From NCBI GenBank assembly GCA_021413825.1, contig JAIOPQ010000023.1, positions 1 to 59,375 on the forward strand: a stretch of 59,375 nt of DNA, read 5' to 3'. The stretch comes from Spirochaetia bacterium (GTDB lineage Bacteria; Spirochaetota; Leptospiria; Leptospirales; Leptonemataceae). Positions 46,801-55,247 of this stretch are shown piece by piece (position 1 is the stretch's first letter; every line of letters starts with the position of its first letter). The position numbers and the translations under genes are program-made. Under the pieces are notes generated by a model. That model was not told where the DNA came from and made no database searches. It saw nothing but the letters and a program-made list of their open reading frames with translations.

Positions 46801-48135
46801 TTAGCCCTCTGCGTGCACTATGTGTTCCGGTCCCAAATTAATTTCCCGAACCAGAATAAAAACCAGGAGCAAAGTTAAGAGTGCATACATCCCCATAAAG
46901 CCCATTAGAGTAAACAGACTATTCCCTGCAGACACGAGCGGCGAAACCCCATCGGCGGTTTTCATAATACCATAAATTAACCAGGGCTGGCGTCCAAGCT
47001 CAGCTGTCATCCAGCCCGCAGTATTTGCAATGTACGGAAAAGGAATGGCAAGCATAAAAGCCCACAGAATCCATCGCACGTCTGCTAGCCGCTTCCACAA
47101 CATCAGAAGCAAACCCATTGAATACAAGGCTAACAATATGGTTCCGATTCCCACCATAATATGATACGAATAGTACAATAGCGGAATGTTTGTAGGCCAG
47201 AGATGTCGCGGAAATGCATCCAGACCCTTGACTTCTGCATTCCAGCGCGTGTACGTAAGGACGCTGAGAATTCCGGGAATGGGAATTGGATTGTCTATTG
47301 CAAGCTTCTCCATATCAGGCTGGCCAATCAAGACCATGTCTGCTGCCTTACTCGTTTCAAAAAGCCCTTCCATTGCGGCAAGCGTGATTGGCTGGTATTT
47401 TGCGACGTTCTTGCCTTGCATATCTCCGGTTGGAAAAATAATCAGAACCGATGCAACAAAACCTACAATTACACCAACCCGCAAAAACAACCTGCCGTAT
47501 GCTTCTTGCTTGTGGGCCAGACAGTAATAGGCGCCAGTGCCAACTACAACAGTTGAGGCCGTGATGAGCGAACCGATCATGTTGTGAAGGTACTGCCAGA
47601 TAGCCCAGGGATTGAGCAAAAGCTCCCAGAAACTTGCAAGCTGTAAAACGTCTCCGTCTTGAATATGCCCGACTGGATGTTGCATCCAGGCATTAGTAAT
47701 GATTATCAAGTATCCAGAAAGCCAGGAGCCAAGAAATATCATGACTGCTGAAAACAAATGCACGGCCTGGCCTAGACGCCGCTCCCCAAAGAGGAACAAG
47801 CCAAGAAACGCTGATTCTGTGAAGAATGCAAACAGCCCCTCCATAGCCAGGGTATGCCCAACGATTCCACCTGCAAACACGGAGAACCTGGCCCAATTTG
47901 TACCAAACTGAAATTCCATTGGAATTCCTGTCACAACGCCCATTGCGAAATTCACGGCAAATATGCGACTCCAGAATTTTGCGCCGTGATTGTAACTGAG
48001 TTTTTTAGTGCTTAAGAATAGAACCTTGAAAATAAGGATAAGAAATGCCAGCCCCATTGTAAGCTGTGGAAAGAGATAGTGGAACATGATTGTAAACGCA
48101 AATTGAATCCGGGCAAGTATCAGCGCTTCATCCAT
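46801..48135 (-). CDS. cydA: Cytochrome bd ubiquinol oxidase subunit I
   Basis: The frame opens at 48210, but the Met at 48135 (MDEALILARIQFAFTIMFHYLFPQLTMG) is the CydA start and avoids overlap with the GGDEF-EAL gene. The product is about 444 residues. The His ligands are in IMFHYLFP and the central helices, and GRQPWLIYG and the Q-loop region are present. It carries the heme b558/b595/d centres. CydX is not visible. Confidence 0.95.
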   Translation of the reverse strand: MDEALILARIQFAFTIMFHYLFPQLTMGLAFLILIFKVLFLSTKKLSYNHGAKFWSRIFAVNFAMGVVTGIPMEFQFGTNWARFSVFAGGIVGHTLAMEGLFAFFTESAFLGLFLFGERRLGQAVHLFSAVMIFLGSWLSGYLIIITNAWMQHPVGHIQDGDVLQLASFWELLLNPWAIWQYLHNMIGSLITASTVVVGTGAYYCLAHKQEAYGRLFLRVGVIVGFVASVLIIFPTGDMQGKNVAKYQPITLAAMEGLFETSKAADMVLIGQPDMEKLAIDNPIPIPGILSVLTYTRWNAEVKGLDAFPRHLWPTNIPLLYYSYHIMVGIGTILLALYSMGLLLMLWKRLADVRWILWAFMLAIPFPYIANTAGWMTAELGRQPWLIYGIMKTADGVSPLVSAGNSLFTLMGFMGMYALLTLLLVFILVREINLGPEHIVHAEG

Positions 48136-48169
48136 GCACGGATGCTGAAGGCCGGTTTGGCACTGTCGA

Positions 48170-50434
48170 CTAGATAATTGTTGGAACCGTATCGAGAAAG
48201 CGGGCAACATCAGACTCAGGTACCGGTCTGCCGTAGAGGAATCCTTGAACCAGATCGCAGCCCATTTCGCGGAGGATCCTGGCCTGCTCTACTTCTTCCA
48301 CACCTTCCGCAACTACGCGCATCTTGAGACTCTTAGCCATTGCAATGATTGCTCCCGTAATTGCGGCGTCGTTTCCGTCGCGAAGCAAATCACGCACAAA
48401 CGATTGATCAATTTTCAGGGTTTGAATCGGTAAATTTTTTAAATAACTCATAGATGAGTAGCCCGTTCCAAAGTCATCAATGCTGATAGATACTCCCAGG
48501 CCTGAAAGTTTACCCAGAGTTTGGCCAACCTCATCCATGTGTTCCATAAATAGACTTTCAGTAAGTTCGAGACCAAGGCAGCGCGCAGGAATGTGCGCGG
48601 ACTCGATGGCATGTGCGACAGATTCCAGAAAACCGATCTTCTGAAACTGGCGTGCAGAAACGTTAACCGATATTGTGAGTTCCGTGTGGCCAGCGACACG
48701 AAGACGCCCCATAAACGCACAGGACATGTTTAGTACCCACTGACCGATCGAATCGATCATTCCAGTCTCTTCTGCTAGTTGAATGAAATCCCCTGGCGGA
48801 ACCATACCTCTGACTGGATGAATCCAGCGAATCAAGGCCTCGAATCCAGTTATACGGAGCGTAGCCAGATCAAGAATTGGTTGGTAATAGAGTACAAGCT
48901 CGTACCGCTCGAGAGCGCGGCGCAAGTCTGACTCAAGTTGCATCAAGTCTCGAACGCGAACATGCATTGCTTCGTCAAAAATAACATGTCTTGAGCGACC
49001 CAGGGATTTTGCTCGATACATTGCAGTGTCTGCGTCTCTGAGCATTTCCTCTGGCCGCTCATAGCCAGAACGAGCCAGCGTAAGGCCGATGCTACCGGAT
49101 GTAAATACTTCATGATCTTCAATCTTGAATGGAGTAGAGAACTCCTGGAGAATCCGCTCGGCCGCAATTCTTGCCCCGTCTGCCTTGCCAATGTCTTCAA
49201 GAATAATCACAAACTCATCTCCGCCGAGACGCCCCACAGTATCTCCGGGCCGCGTTGACTTTTCAAGACAGCGGGCCACCTCAATTAGCAATTGATCACC
49301 TACCAGGTGTCCAAGGCTGTCGTTGATTACCTTGAATCGATCCAGATCAAGAAACAATACGGCAAAGTTATATTCAGAATCACGCGAACGCCTGCGCATT
49401 GCATGCCCCAATCTATCCATGATTAGATTGCGATTGGGCAGGCCCGTGAGCGTGTCGTGTAACGTATCGTGCAGAAGCTTATCCTCTGCGATTTTGCGCT
49501 CTGTATTGTCTCGCGATACTACAACGGCGTGGGTAACATACCCAAGCGAATTCTTATAGGGATAGTATGTAACATCGAAATACCTCAAACCCAGCGCTGC
49601 AAATTCAAATGAAACCTGGTAGGTTACTTGATTTCCACCAAAACAACTCTCCAGATATCCCCGGATTAATTGCTCGAACAGTTTTTCTCCCCAGACTCGA
49701 CCAACGTGATGTCCTTCAATGTCTTCCCGCTTGCGATTGTGCGCTTCGCAGTAAGAATCATTTACCGCTTCGTAAATAAAATCGCGATTGATCAAGGTCA
49801 TAAACTCGCGCGAAGTATTTACAATGAATTCGTACTTACGATTTGCCTCAGCTGCAATCCGTAACTCATCCTCGCTTTTTCTTAGAAGAGAAACGTTCCT
49901 TGTTTGATAGGACATTCCTAGATACCCTACAGTCGAGAACACAAACACAGCAGCAAGGTACTGCATTACATTGATGAGCGGAGTGACAACCAACCATGAT
50001 AGCAGGACTGAGCCGCTCAGAATGAAGGCGAAAAACCCCAGCAGGGCCAGGCGGCTCCCAAAAATAAAAGGAACGCAGACGGTTACTACAGCCAGGTAGA
50101 TCAGCATGTCGATTACATGCGTCACTGCCATCTGAAAAATGTAGAGTGTGATAAAGAAATGCGCTGAAATCAAATAGAGAAAGAAGATCAGTACTAGAAG
50201 TATGTTCTTTCTAAAGCTATGATTCAGGAATGAAAAGCCCAGCGAGAAGGCCAGCAAGCCCATGATCAAGAGGTAGCGCCAGGATGCTGGATCTGCAATA
50301 CCCTCACGGTCGGTTATATACCAGAATACTGGGTAAGCAATCAGAGCTACGAATAACAGCGCGCGAGCCGTACCAAGCCGGTCCGGCTCGATGAACCGCG
50401 ACCACAAACTGCGCTTTGTTGCTGTGCCTTTCAA
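48170..50434 (-). CDS. GGDEF-EAL protein with membrane and PAS domains
   Basis: This 754-residue protein (TTG start) has six or so membrane helices (to about residue 185), a PAS domain (about 200-320; YEFIVNTSREFMTLI), a GGDEF domain with intact RLGGDEFVIIL near residue 405, and an EAL domain with GFEALIRWIHPVRG near 532. The later DDFGTGYSS motif is also present. Both halves look active, so it can make or degrade cyclic di-GMP. It lies just upstream of cydAB, so a link to oxygen is possible. Confidence 0.93.
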   Translation of the reverse strand: MKGTATKRSLWSRFIEPDRLGTARALLFVALIAYPVFWYITDREGIADPASWRYLLIMGLLAFSLGFSFLNHSFRKNILLVLIFFLYLISAHFFITLYIFQMAVTHVIDMLIYLAVVTVCVPFIFGSRLALLGFFAFILSGSVLLSWLVVTPLINVMQYLAAVFVFSTVGYLGMSYQTRNVSLLRKSEDELRIAAEANRKYEFIVNTSREFMTLINRDFIYEAVNDSYCEAHNRKREDIEGHHVGRVWGEKLFEQLIRGYLESCFGGNQVTYQVSFEFAALGLRYFDVTYYPYKNSLGYVTHAVVVSRDNTERKIAEDKLLHDTLHDTLTGLPNRNLIMDRLGHAMRRRSRDSEYNFAVLFLDLDRFKVINDSLGHLVGDQLLIEVARCLEKSTRPGDTVGRLGGDEFVIILEDIGKADGARIAAERILQEFSTPFKIEDHEVFTSGSIGLTLARSGYERPEEMLRDADTAMYRAKSLGRSRHVIFDEAMHVRVRDLMQLESDLRRALERYELVLYYQPILDLATLRITGFEALIRWIHPVRGMVPPGDFIQLAEETGMIDSIGQWVLNMSCAFMGRLRVAGHTELTISVNVSARQFQKIGFLESVAHAIESAHIPARCLGLELTESLFMEHMDEVGQTLGKLSGLGVSISIDDFGTGYSSMSYLKNLPIQTLKIDQSFVRDLLRDGNDAAITGAIIAMAKSLKMRVVAEGVEEVEQARILREMGCDLVQGFLYGRPVPESDVARFLDTVPTII

Positions 50435-50482
50435 AGTAATAGGACCTGGGACAGTTTGAGAGTTACAAAAATGAAGTCAATG

Positions 50483-51748
50483 TCAAACGAAGGCTAGCCC
50501 TGAGAGAACATCTGCCAGTTCATTATGTCCAATGCGTTTCACGCTCGAGCGAAACATTTCAAATACCAGACGTTCCGGATCAAACGCTGTGTAGTCAGAA
50601 TGAAGCACTACAAGCAAATTCTCAGCTCGTGATAGACCAACGTAAGCAATGCGCACTTCCTCGGGCGGAACATGCGTAAGACCACGCAGCATACTCCAGC
50701 CTCCAACCAGATCAAGAAGGACCACGGGAAACTCTAATCCCTTTGCAGAATGAATCGTGCTTATTTGTGAAGCTGGAATCCCTGCTCTTTCCCAGACAAA
50801 ACGCCTGTGGTTGCTGCGACATAATATTCGAGCCCCGGGATTTTTTAAGACCAGATCCCGAATCGATTCTTCTTTGCCGCGCTCAATTGAAAGCGCCAGT
50901 GTTGGGTGTCTTCCTTTTCGCATGGAGACAACACGTTTGTGAATTTGATTCCGGGAAAAACTGATCACCTGATTTCCGCACTGAGTGATTGGCTTGAGAC
51001 TGCGATAGTTCTCATTCAAATAGTATCGCTTAGCATCTTTAAAGTGATCGCGGAATTTTACAAAAATTGAAGGATCCGCTCCTCTAAATCCGTAGATGCT
51101 TTGATAATCGTCGCCCACTACTATAAGGTTTTTGAAATTCATCATCCCTAGAAAAGAAAGCTGCTCACGATCAGTATCTTGAAACTCGTCTACAATGATC
51201 AGATCATATGCATTCTGGAGATCACTCATAGCATTCTCGCGCAATTTACGCAGCATAGAGCGCACAAGATCCTCGAATTCAACAAGGCCCGCTTCTCTTT
51301 TGTAGCATGCGAATTTCCAGAAAACTTCCATGCAGAGTTCAGGAAACTCAGTTCTGAACATAGGCTTGTTTGCAAGCAACAGCGAATATGGGATTCCTTT
51401 TGTATTGCGTTCACGCATGAAATCCCGAAAGAACCTGGATTTCATTTCGTCCGTGATGATTCTTCCTCCTCCTCCGTACTCCCTGAGCCTGCGATATGCG
51501 AGTGAGTGGAACGTCGAAACTTCAACAGCGGCGCGCGCAACAGGCGAAAGCCGCTCCCTGATCTCTCCGCAGGCCTTTCTGCTGAAGCTTATGAGCAGAA
51601 CCCGTCCGGGCCTGACAATCCCCCTTGCGAGGCGATCCTCTACTAGCTGCACAACCGTGCGGGTTTTGCCGCTGCCAGCGGCAGCCACTACCTGTGCGAT
51701 TCTTGGCGATGATTGAATAATTCTGTTCTGAGGTTTGGAAAGCTGCAT
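50483..51748 (-). CDS. Short UvrD/Rep-like SF1 helicase
   Basis: The frame opens at 51778; the Met at 51748 (MQLSKPQNRIIQSSPR) is preferred because the palindrome at 51778-51794 would then be upstream. The product of about 421 residues is much shorter than UvrD (about 700), and the 2B region seems missing. Motif I is AAAGSGKTRTVVQL, motif II IVDEFQDTDREQL, motif III VVGDDYQSIYGFRGADPS, later motifs STIHSAKGLEFPVV and YVGLSRAENLLVVL. It is divergent from ssb. Confidence 0.88.
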   Translation of the reverse strand: MQLSKPQNRIIQSSPRIAQVVAAAGSGKTRTVVQLVEDRLARGIVRPGRVLLISFSRKACGEIRERLSPVARAAVEVSTFHSLAYRRLREYGGGGRIITDEMKSRFFRDFMRERNTKGIPYSLLLANKPMFRTEFPELCMEVFWKFACYKREAGLVEFEDLVRSMLRKLRENAMSDLQNAYDLIIVDEFQDTDREQLSFLGMMNFKNLIVVGDDYQSIYGFRGADPSIFVKFRDHFKDAKRYYLNENYRSLKPITQCGNQVISFSRNQIHKRVVSMRKGRHPTLALSIERGKEESIRDLVLKNPGARILCRSNHRRFVWERAGIPASQISTIHSAKGLEFPVVLLDLVGGWSMLRGLTHVPPEEVRIAYVGLSRAENLLVVLHSDYTAFDPERLVFEMFRSSVKRIGHNELADVLSGLAFV

Positions 51749-51777
51749 GCATTCAAGGGTGCAGGCTTCGCGGCCCA

Positions 51778-51794
51778 TTCCGAAATTTTCGGAA
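51778..51794. promoter_or_regulatory. Perfect palindrome between helicase and ssb genes
   Basis: TTCCGAAA and TTTCGGAA flank a single T. It is centred between the divergent helicase and ssb genes, about 30 bp before the chosen helicase start and 42 bp before the ssb start. This placement suits a repressor or activator site for DNA-repair genes, but the motif is not the TTTG-N5-CAAA type I know for Leptospira LexA. Confidence 0.5.
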
Positions 51795-51835
51795 CGATTC
51801 GATGAATATGGTCCCTTTCATGTCAGGAGAAAACA

Positions 51836-52183
51836 ATGAACAATCTATCACTTGCGGTGCTCGACGGGAACCTGACGAAAGATCCGGAGATGAAAACAAT
51901 CAAAAGTGGCAAGGTAGTGACAACATTCACGCTTGCCATGAATCATGAGTATGGAAGCAAAGAGGGCAACAAATCGGTGTCCTATATTGCAATCGAAACC
52001 TGGGACAAATTGGCTGAAAACTGCGGGGCGTACTTAAAGAAAGGGAGCCGCGTTACGGTGAGCGGGTCAATCCGCGAAGACCGCTGGAAAGACGATGAGG
52101 GTAAGTCACGCAACAAACACAAAGTTGTAGCTATGACTGTGCGCTTTGACTCATCCAAAAACAAAGAAGAAGCTGCAGCATAG
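51836..52183 (+). CDS. ssb: Single-stranded DNA-binding protein
   Basis: This 115-residue protein has one OB fold (NLSLAVLDGNLTKDPEMKT; VSYIAIETWDKLAENC; SRVTVSGSIREDRWKDDEGK). The usual acidic tail ending in DDDIPF is absent: it ends NKEEAAA. An AGGAGA site precedes the ATG. It may be an accessory SSB. Confidence 0.92.
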   Translation: MNNLSLAVLDGNLTKDPEMKTIKSGKVVTTFTLAMNHEYGSKEGNKSVSYIAIETWDKLAENCGAYLKKGSRVTVSGSIREDRWKDDEGKSRNKHKVVAMTVRFDSSKNKEEAAA

Positions 52184-52202
52184 CCGCCTAACTTCAATTT
52201 TT

Positions 52203-52230
52203 TTTGCGACCGGAACTCTCCGGTCGCAAA
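52203..52230. terminator. Hairpin between ssb and the radical SAM gene
   Basis: TTTGCGACCGG pairs with CCGGTCGCAAA across AACTCT. The flanks are T-rich before and A-rich after, so the U-tail is weak on both strands. It lies between convergent genes and could serve both as a two-way terminator. Confidence 0.6.
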
Positions 52231-52239
52231 ACTTGTCTG

Positions 52240-54768
52240 TTAGAGCCTGGAAATTCGCACGTCAATATTCCAGACGGCCACGGGCAATCCCAGCACATGC
52301 GTCATGAAATCGGTGATTGAAATTGCACCCTTCTCTGTACTTTCCAGTTCAAATGTAATCCAGGCAGTTCCAGAGTCTGCAGGCTTCGATTGTACATTGC
52401 TAAGTGCCGTACCAACTCGCTTCTGAACGGTCTTCATGAAACTGCCACCGCGCATTCCATGCTTCTTTTTCCGATCCCGTTTTTCAAACGCAAGGGTTTC
52501 AGATACACTGGCAATGGCATCCAGAGCTACCTGGAATAACTCGGGTTTAAAAAAATCGATTCTATAAACTGAGCGTTCAGGTTCAACATAGAGATTCCTG
52601 GCGGTGAACTCGATTGTAAGCAAATCCAATCCTGCAGGAAGATTAGCCCGGATTCGTTCCTCTGCCGCCGTCATATCAATCTCAGCGTACAGCTCGGCTG
52701 CGATTCGTTCTGCACCTGAATGAAAATACATTGGCGTACCGGATCTAAAATGCAGTTTCTCATGCTTGTTAAAGCCAGCTGAGAACGTCATTGGAATCTT
52801 TGCACGACGGAACACCTTGCGCATTGCATTCATAGTGTCCAGATGACTGACGTAGAGGAATGCCCCGGACTTAGCAAAGCGTGCTTCCATGAAGCCTATT
52901 GTTTTGAATTTGTGCTCAGGGATCGCAACGGGCTTTAAGAGCTCAGGCGGAAAATCAGACGGTTTAAGCTCCTGCACACGCGCTGGATTCATATTGTCTG
53001 TTGTTACGGATTCAAATCGTTCAAAATCCCGAACAAGTTTTTCGCGGGGGAAACCATCGATGACTTCATCCCATGGAGTTCTCGCTCCCCCGGGACGCTG
53101 ATCCATCCAGAGATGAACCAGATCTTGTGGAACCTGAGCGATTACGTCGCGCCAAACATCGCGTTTGAACCCATCATCCCAGGAATCAAAACAGGCGCCG
53201 CGTTTGTAAGCATCCAGGATATACTGGCCCACACGATGATCGCCGCGCGACAGCATTCCTTCCACGTATGCCATCCATGGATTGGGCCCCTTGATGCGAA
53301 CTCGTTTGCTTTTGAGGCCTGCGCGAATCTTCTTCAATCCTTCTTCGAAATACTCAGGCGTTTGCTGTTTTTCCCATTGGAATGTAGTAAACGGTTTTGG
53401 AACAAAGAGTGAAACGGTTACGTTAACGTTCTTGCGCATTCCCATTTCACGCGCCAGGTTTCCAAAATCGTTCAGAGATCTAATGATATCTTCAACCTCG
53501 CGCCCGTCACGATCAGGCAATCCCATCATGAAATAGATCTTAACCAGGTCCCAGCCACGCGAATAGATTTCTTTTACGAGCATCTTCAGATTGTCTTCTG
53601 AGGATTTCTTATGAATGCGTTCACGCATTAGTTCGCTTGCAGCTTCGAGTGCAAACGTTACGTTTGAACGACGGATCCCAGAAGTCATTTCCAGAATCGG
53701 AATTGTTTTTACCTGAACACGCAAGCTGGGCAAGGAAAGGGAAACACCTTCCGGACCGTACTTATTTGCCATCTCTACTACGAGCTCTTCAAGCCAGGGA
53801 TAATCAGCAATTGAAAGCGAGTGAAGGGTAATCGTGTCGTTTCCTGTGCGGTCGATTAGCTCGCGCGCTGTTTCTACAAGGCTTGAAACTTCTGCATTTC
53901 TTACGGGGCGTTTCCAGAATCCAGCGTGGCAGAAACGGCAGCCCTGTCCGCATCCACGGTTTACTTCAACAACCACACGATCTTGAGTGATTTCGATATT
54001 TGGAACCAGGATATGTTCTAGCGCTGCAAATCGCTCAGCACGATACGTTCGCTTTTTGACTTTAGGCCCTGTGTAGGTTGGGAAATCACCCTCGACAAGT
54101 TCAGACGTATAGAGGGCTGGAATTACAAGGCCTTCAACGACAGCAAGGTCGCGCAGAATTTCATCACGTGACTTTCCTGCATCCTTTCCGTCCGCAATGA
54201 TGTTCAAGATTTCTACGATTGCTTCTTCCCCATCACCCATGAAAATCGCATCAAGGAAATCAAAGATTGGCAAGGGGTTTGTAACTGCAGTTCCACCAGA
54301 AACAATAAATGGATCAGCAGAAGTGCGATCACGACGAAGCAATGGAATGCCGGCTAGATCAAGCGCGTAGAGTAGATTGGTGTAATGTAATTCATGTGCT
54401 GTATTAAATCCCCACAGATCAAACGAACGCACAGCCAGACGCTGATCCAGGCTATAGAGCGGAACCTTTGCATCGGTCATCTTTGCGCGAAAATCCGGCC
54501 ATGGAAGAAACGTACGATCCGCCAGGAAGTCCGGGTTACGATTTACTGCATCGTATAGAATCTTCAGCCCTTCGTTGGACATGCCAAGCTCATAGGTGTC
54601 TGGATAACTGAAGACAGCACGGGCGCGTGCAACCATCGGATTTCTTGGACGGATTCCAAACTCGCCACCCACGTAGCGACCTGGCTTCTCAACTTGTTGA
54701 AGCAGCGGCGCTATCTCTTCCCATGTGATCAAAGAAACGGTTGGGGCGAATGGTATGGTTTGTTGCAT
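52240..54768 (-). CDS. B12-binding radical SAM protein fused to DUF2344 (TIGR03960/TIGR03936 type)
   Basis: At 842 residues this is a fused protein. The N-terminal part (about 1-600) has a B12-like domain, then the cluster motif CGQGCRFCHAGFWKRPVRN near residues 273-282, and a TIM barrel with a PDRDGREVEDI loop. The C-terminal part (about 630-842; FMEARFAKSGAFLYVSHLDTMNAMRKVFRRAKIPM in outline) is DUF2344. Relatives are often beside RNase G and tRNA or ribosomal genes; here it is alone. The reaction is unknown. Confidence 0.92.
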   Translation of the reverse strand: MQQTIPFAPTVSLITWEEIAPLLQQVEKPGRYVGGEFGIRPRNPMVARARAVFSYPDTYELGMSNEGLKILYDAVNRNPDFLADRTFLPWPDFRAKMTDAKVPLYSLDQRLAVRSFDLWGFNTAHELHYTNLLYALDLAGIPLLRRDRTSADPFIVSGGTAVTNPLPIFDFLDAIFMGDGEEAIVEILNIIADGKDAGKSRDEILRDLAVVEGLVIPALYTSELVEGDFPTYTGPKVKKRTYRAERFAALEHILVPNIEITQDRVVVEVNRGCGQGCRFCHAGFWKRPVRNAEVSSLVETARELIDRTGNDTITLHSLSIADYPWLEELVVEMANKYGPEGVSLSLPSLRVQVKTIPILEMTSGIRRSNVTFALEAASELMRERIHKKSSEDNLKMLVKEIYSRGWDLVKIYFMMGLPDRDGREVEDIIRSLNDFGNLAREMGMRKNVNVTVSLFVPKPFTTFQWEKQQTPEYFEEGLKKIRAGLKSKRVRIKGPNPWMAYVEGMLSRGDHRVGQYILDAYKRGACFDSWDDGFKRDVWRDVIAQVPQDLVHLWMDQRPGGARTPWDEVIDGFPREKLVRDFERFESVTTDNMNPARVQELKPSDFPPELLKPVAIPEHKFKTIGFMEARFAKSGAFLYVSHLDTMNAMRKVFRRAKIPMTFSAGFNKHEKLHFRSGTPMYFHSGAERIAAELYAEIDMTAAEERIRANLPAGLDLLTIEFTARNLYVEPERSVYRIDFFKPELFQVALDAIASVSETLAFEKRDRKKKHGMRGGSFMKTVQKRVGTALSNVQSKPADSGTAWITFELESTEKGAISITDFMTHVLGLPVAVWNIDVRISRL

Positions 54769-54820
54769 AAATTACCTGACTACTCCAGCTTTCACAAGGC
54801 CTGTGTCAGAACAAATGAAA

Positions 54821-55240
54821 TTAAAGAGAAGTGCAATCGGAAAGATCAGGAATTGTCCTGGCTTTGATCTCACATAAAACCCTGGCCCTGCTCTTTTTCT
54901 CCGTGCAGAGTCGAGCCAATTGCTGGCTTGCAGGTCCGCGGGCCGCTTCAAGGGCTACAGTGGCCGTGTGTTCATTTGGAGCCTGAAGTCTGATGAAGTT
55001 CTCAAAGCTCTGCGTGCATTCTTCTACGGTAGGTTTGTTCCGACAGGCAGTCAAGAGCACCAGGGCCCCCAGGAGGATTAACCTCAGAGACAGGAACTGA
55101 ACGAACGAAAAAGGAACTAACTGCCGAGAACTCAGAGGGCCCAGAGCCGAGTCTATGATTCCAGCCCGGTAAATCCCTTGGTTCTTTTCTCTGTGAACCC
55201 TGCGTCCTCTGAGGATCATTTCTGCCTTGTCCGCAGACAT
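54821..55240 (-). CDS. Small Cys-rich lipoprotein, Lep-like, start uncertain
   Basis: The C-terminal part is clear: a lipoprotein signal (LRLILLGALVLLTAC) and a mature chain of about 75 residues with four Cys and segments such as EECTQSFENFIRL, ARLCTEKK and RVLCEIKARTIPDLSDC. No ATG, GTG or TTG lies near the signal. The nearest ATG codons (55240 and 55216) give a strange 50-residue leader read through repeat-like DNA (55100-55235). The position straight after the LipL41-like gene matches Lep, the LipL41 partner in L. interrogans, and this identity is inferred. The start may have been lost or use another codon. Confidence 0.55.
   Translation of the reverse strand: MSADKAEMILRGRRVHREKNQGIYRAGIIDSALGPLSSRQLVPFSFVQFLSLRLILLGALVLLTACRNKPTVEECTQSFENFIRLQAPNEHTATVALEAARGPASQQLARLCTEKKSRARVLCEIKARTIPDLSDCTSL
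55100..55235. repeat. Repeat-like DNA at the 5' end of the Lep-like gene
   Basis: The minus strand reads CCTCAGAGGACGCAGGG, TTCACAGAGAAAAG, then GGGCCCTCTGAGTTCTCGGC and TAGTTCCTTTTTCGTTCG. The CACAGAG, CTCTGAGT and GAGG blocks look like the low-complexity intergenic repeats seen at 7891-7914 and within 42315-42805. It is not an obvious gene part. Confidence 0.45.
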
Positions 55241-55247
55241 GATCCTA

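Noticed and set aside
46801-48210. 25-residue N-terminal extension of CydA
   Set aside because: CydA family proteins start at the Met at 48135, and the extension overlaps the GGDEF-EAL gene.
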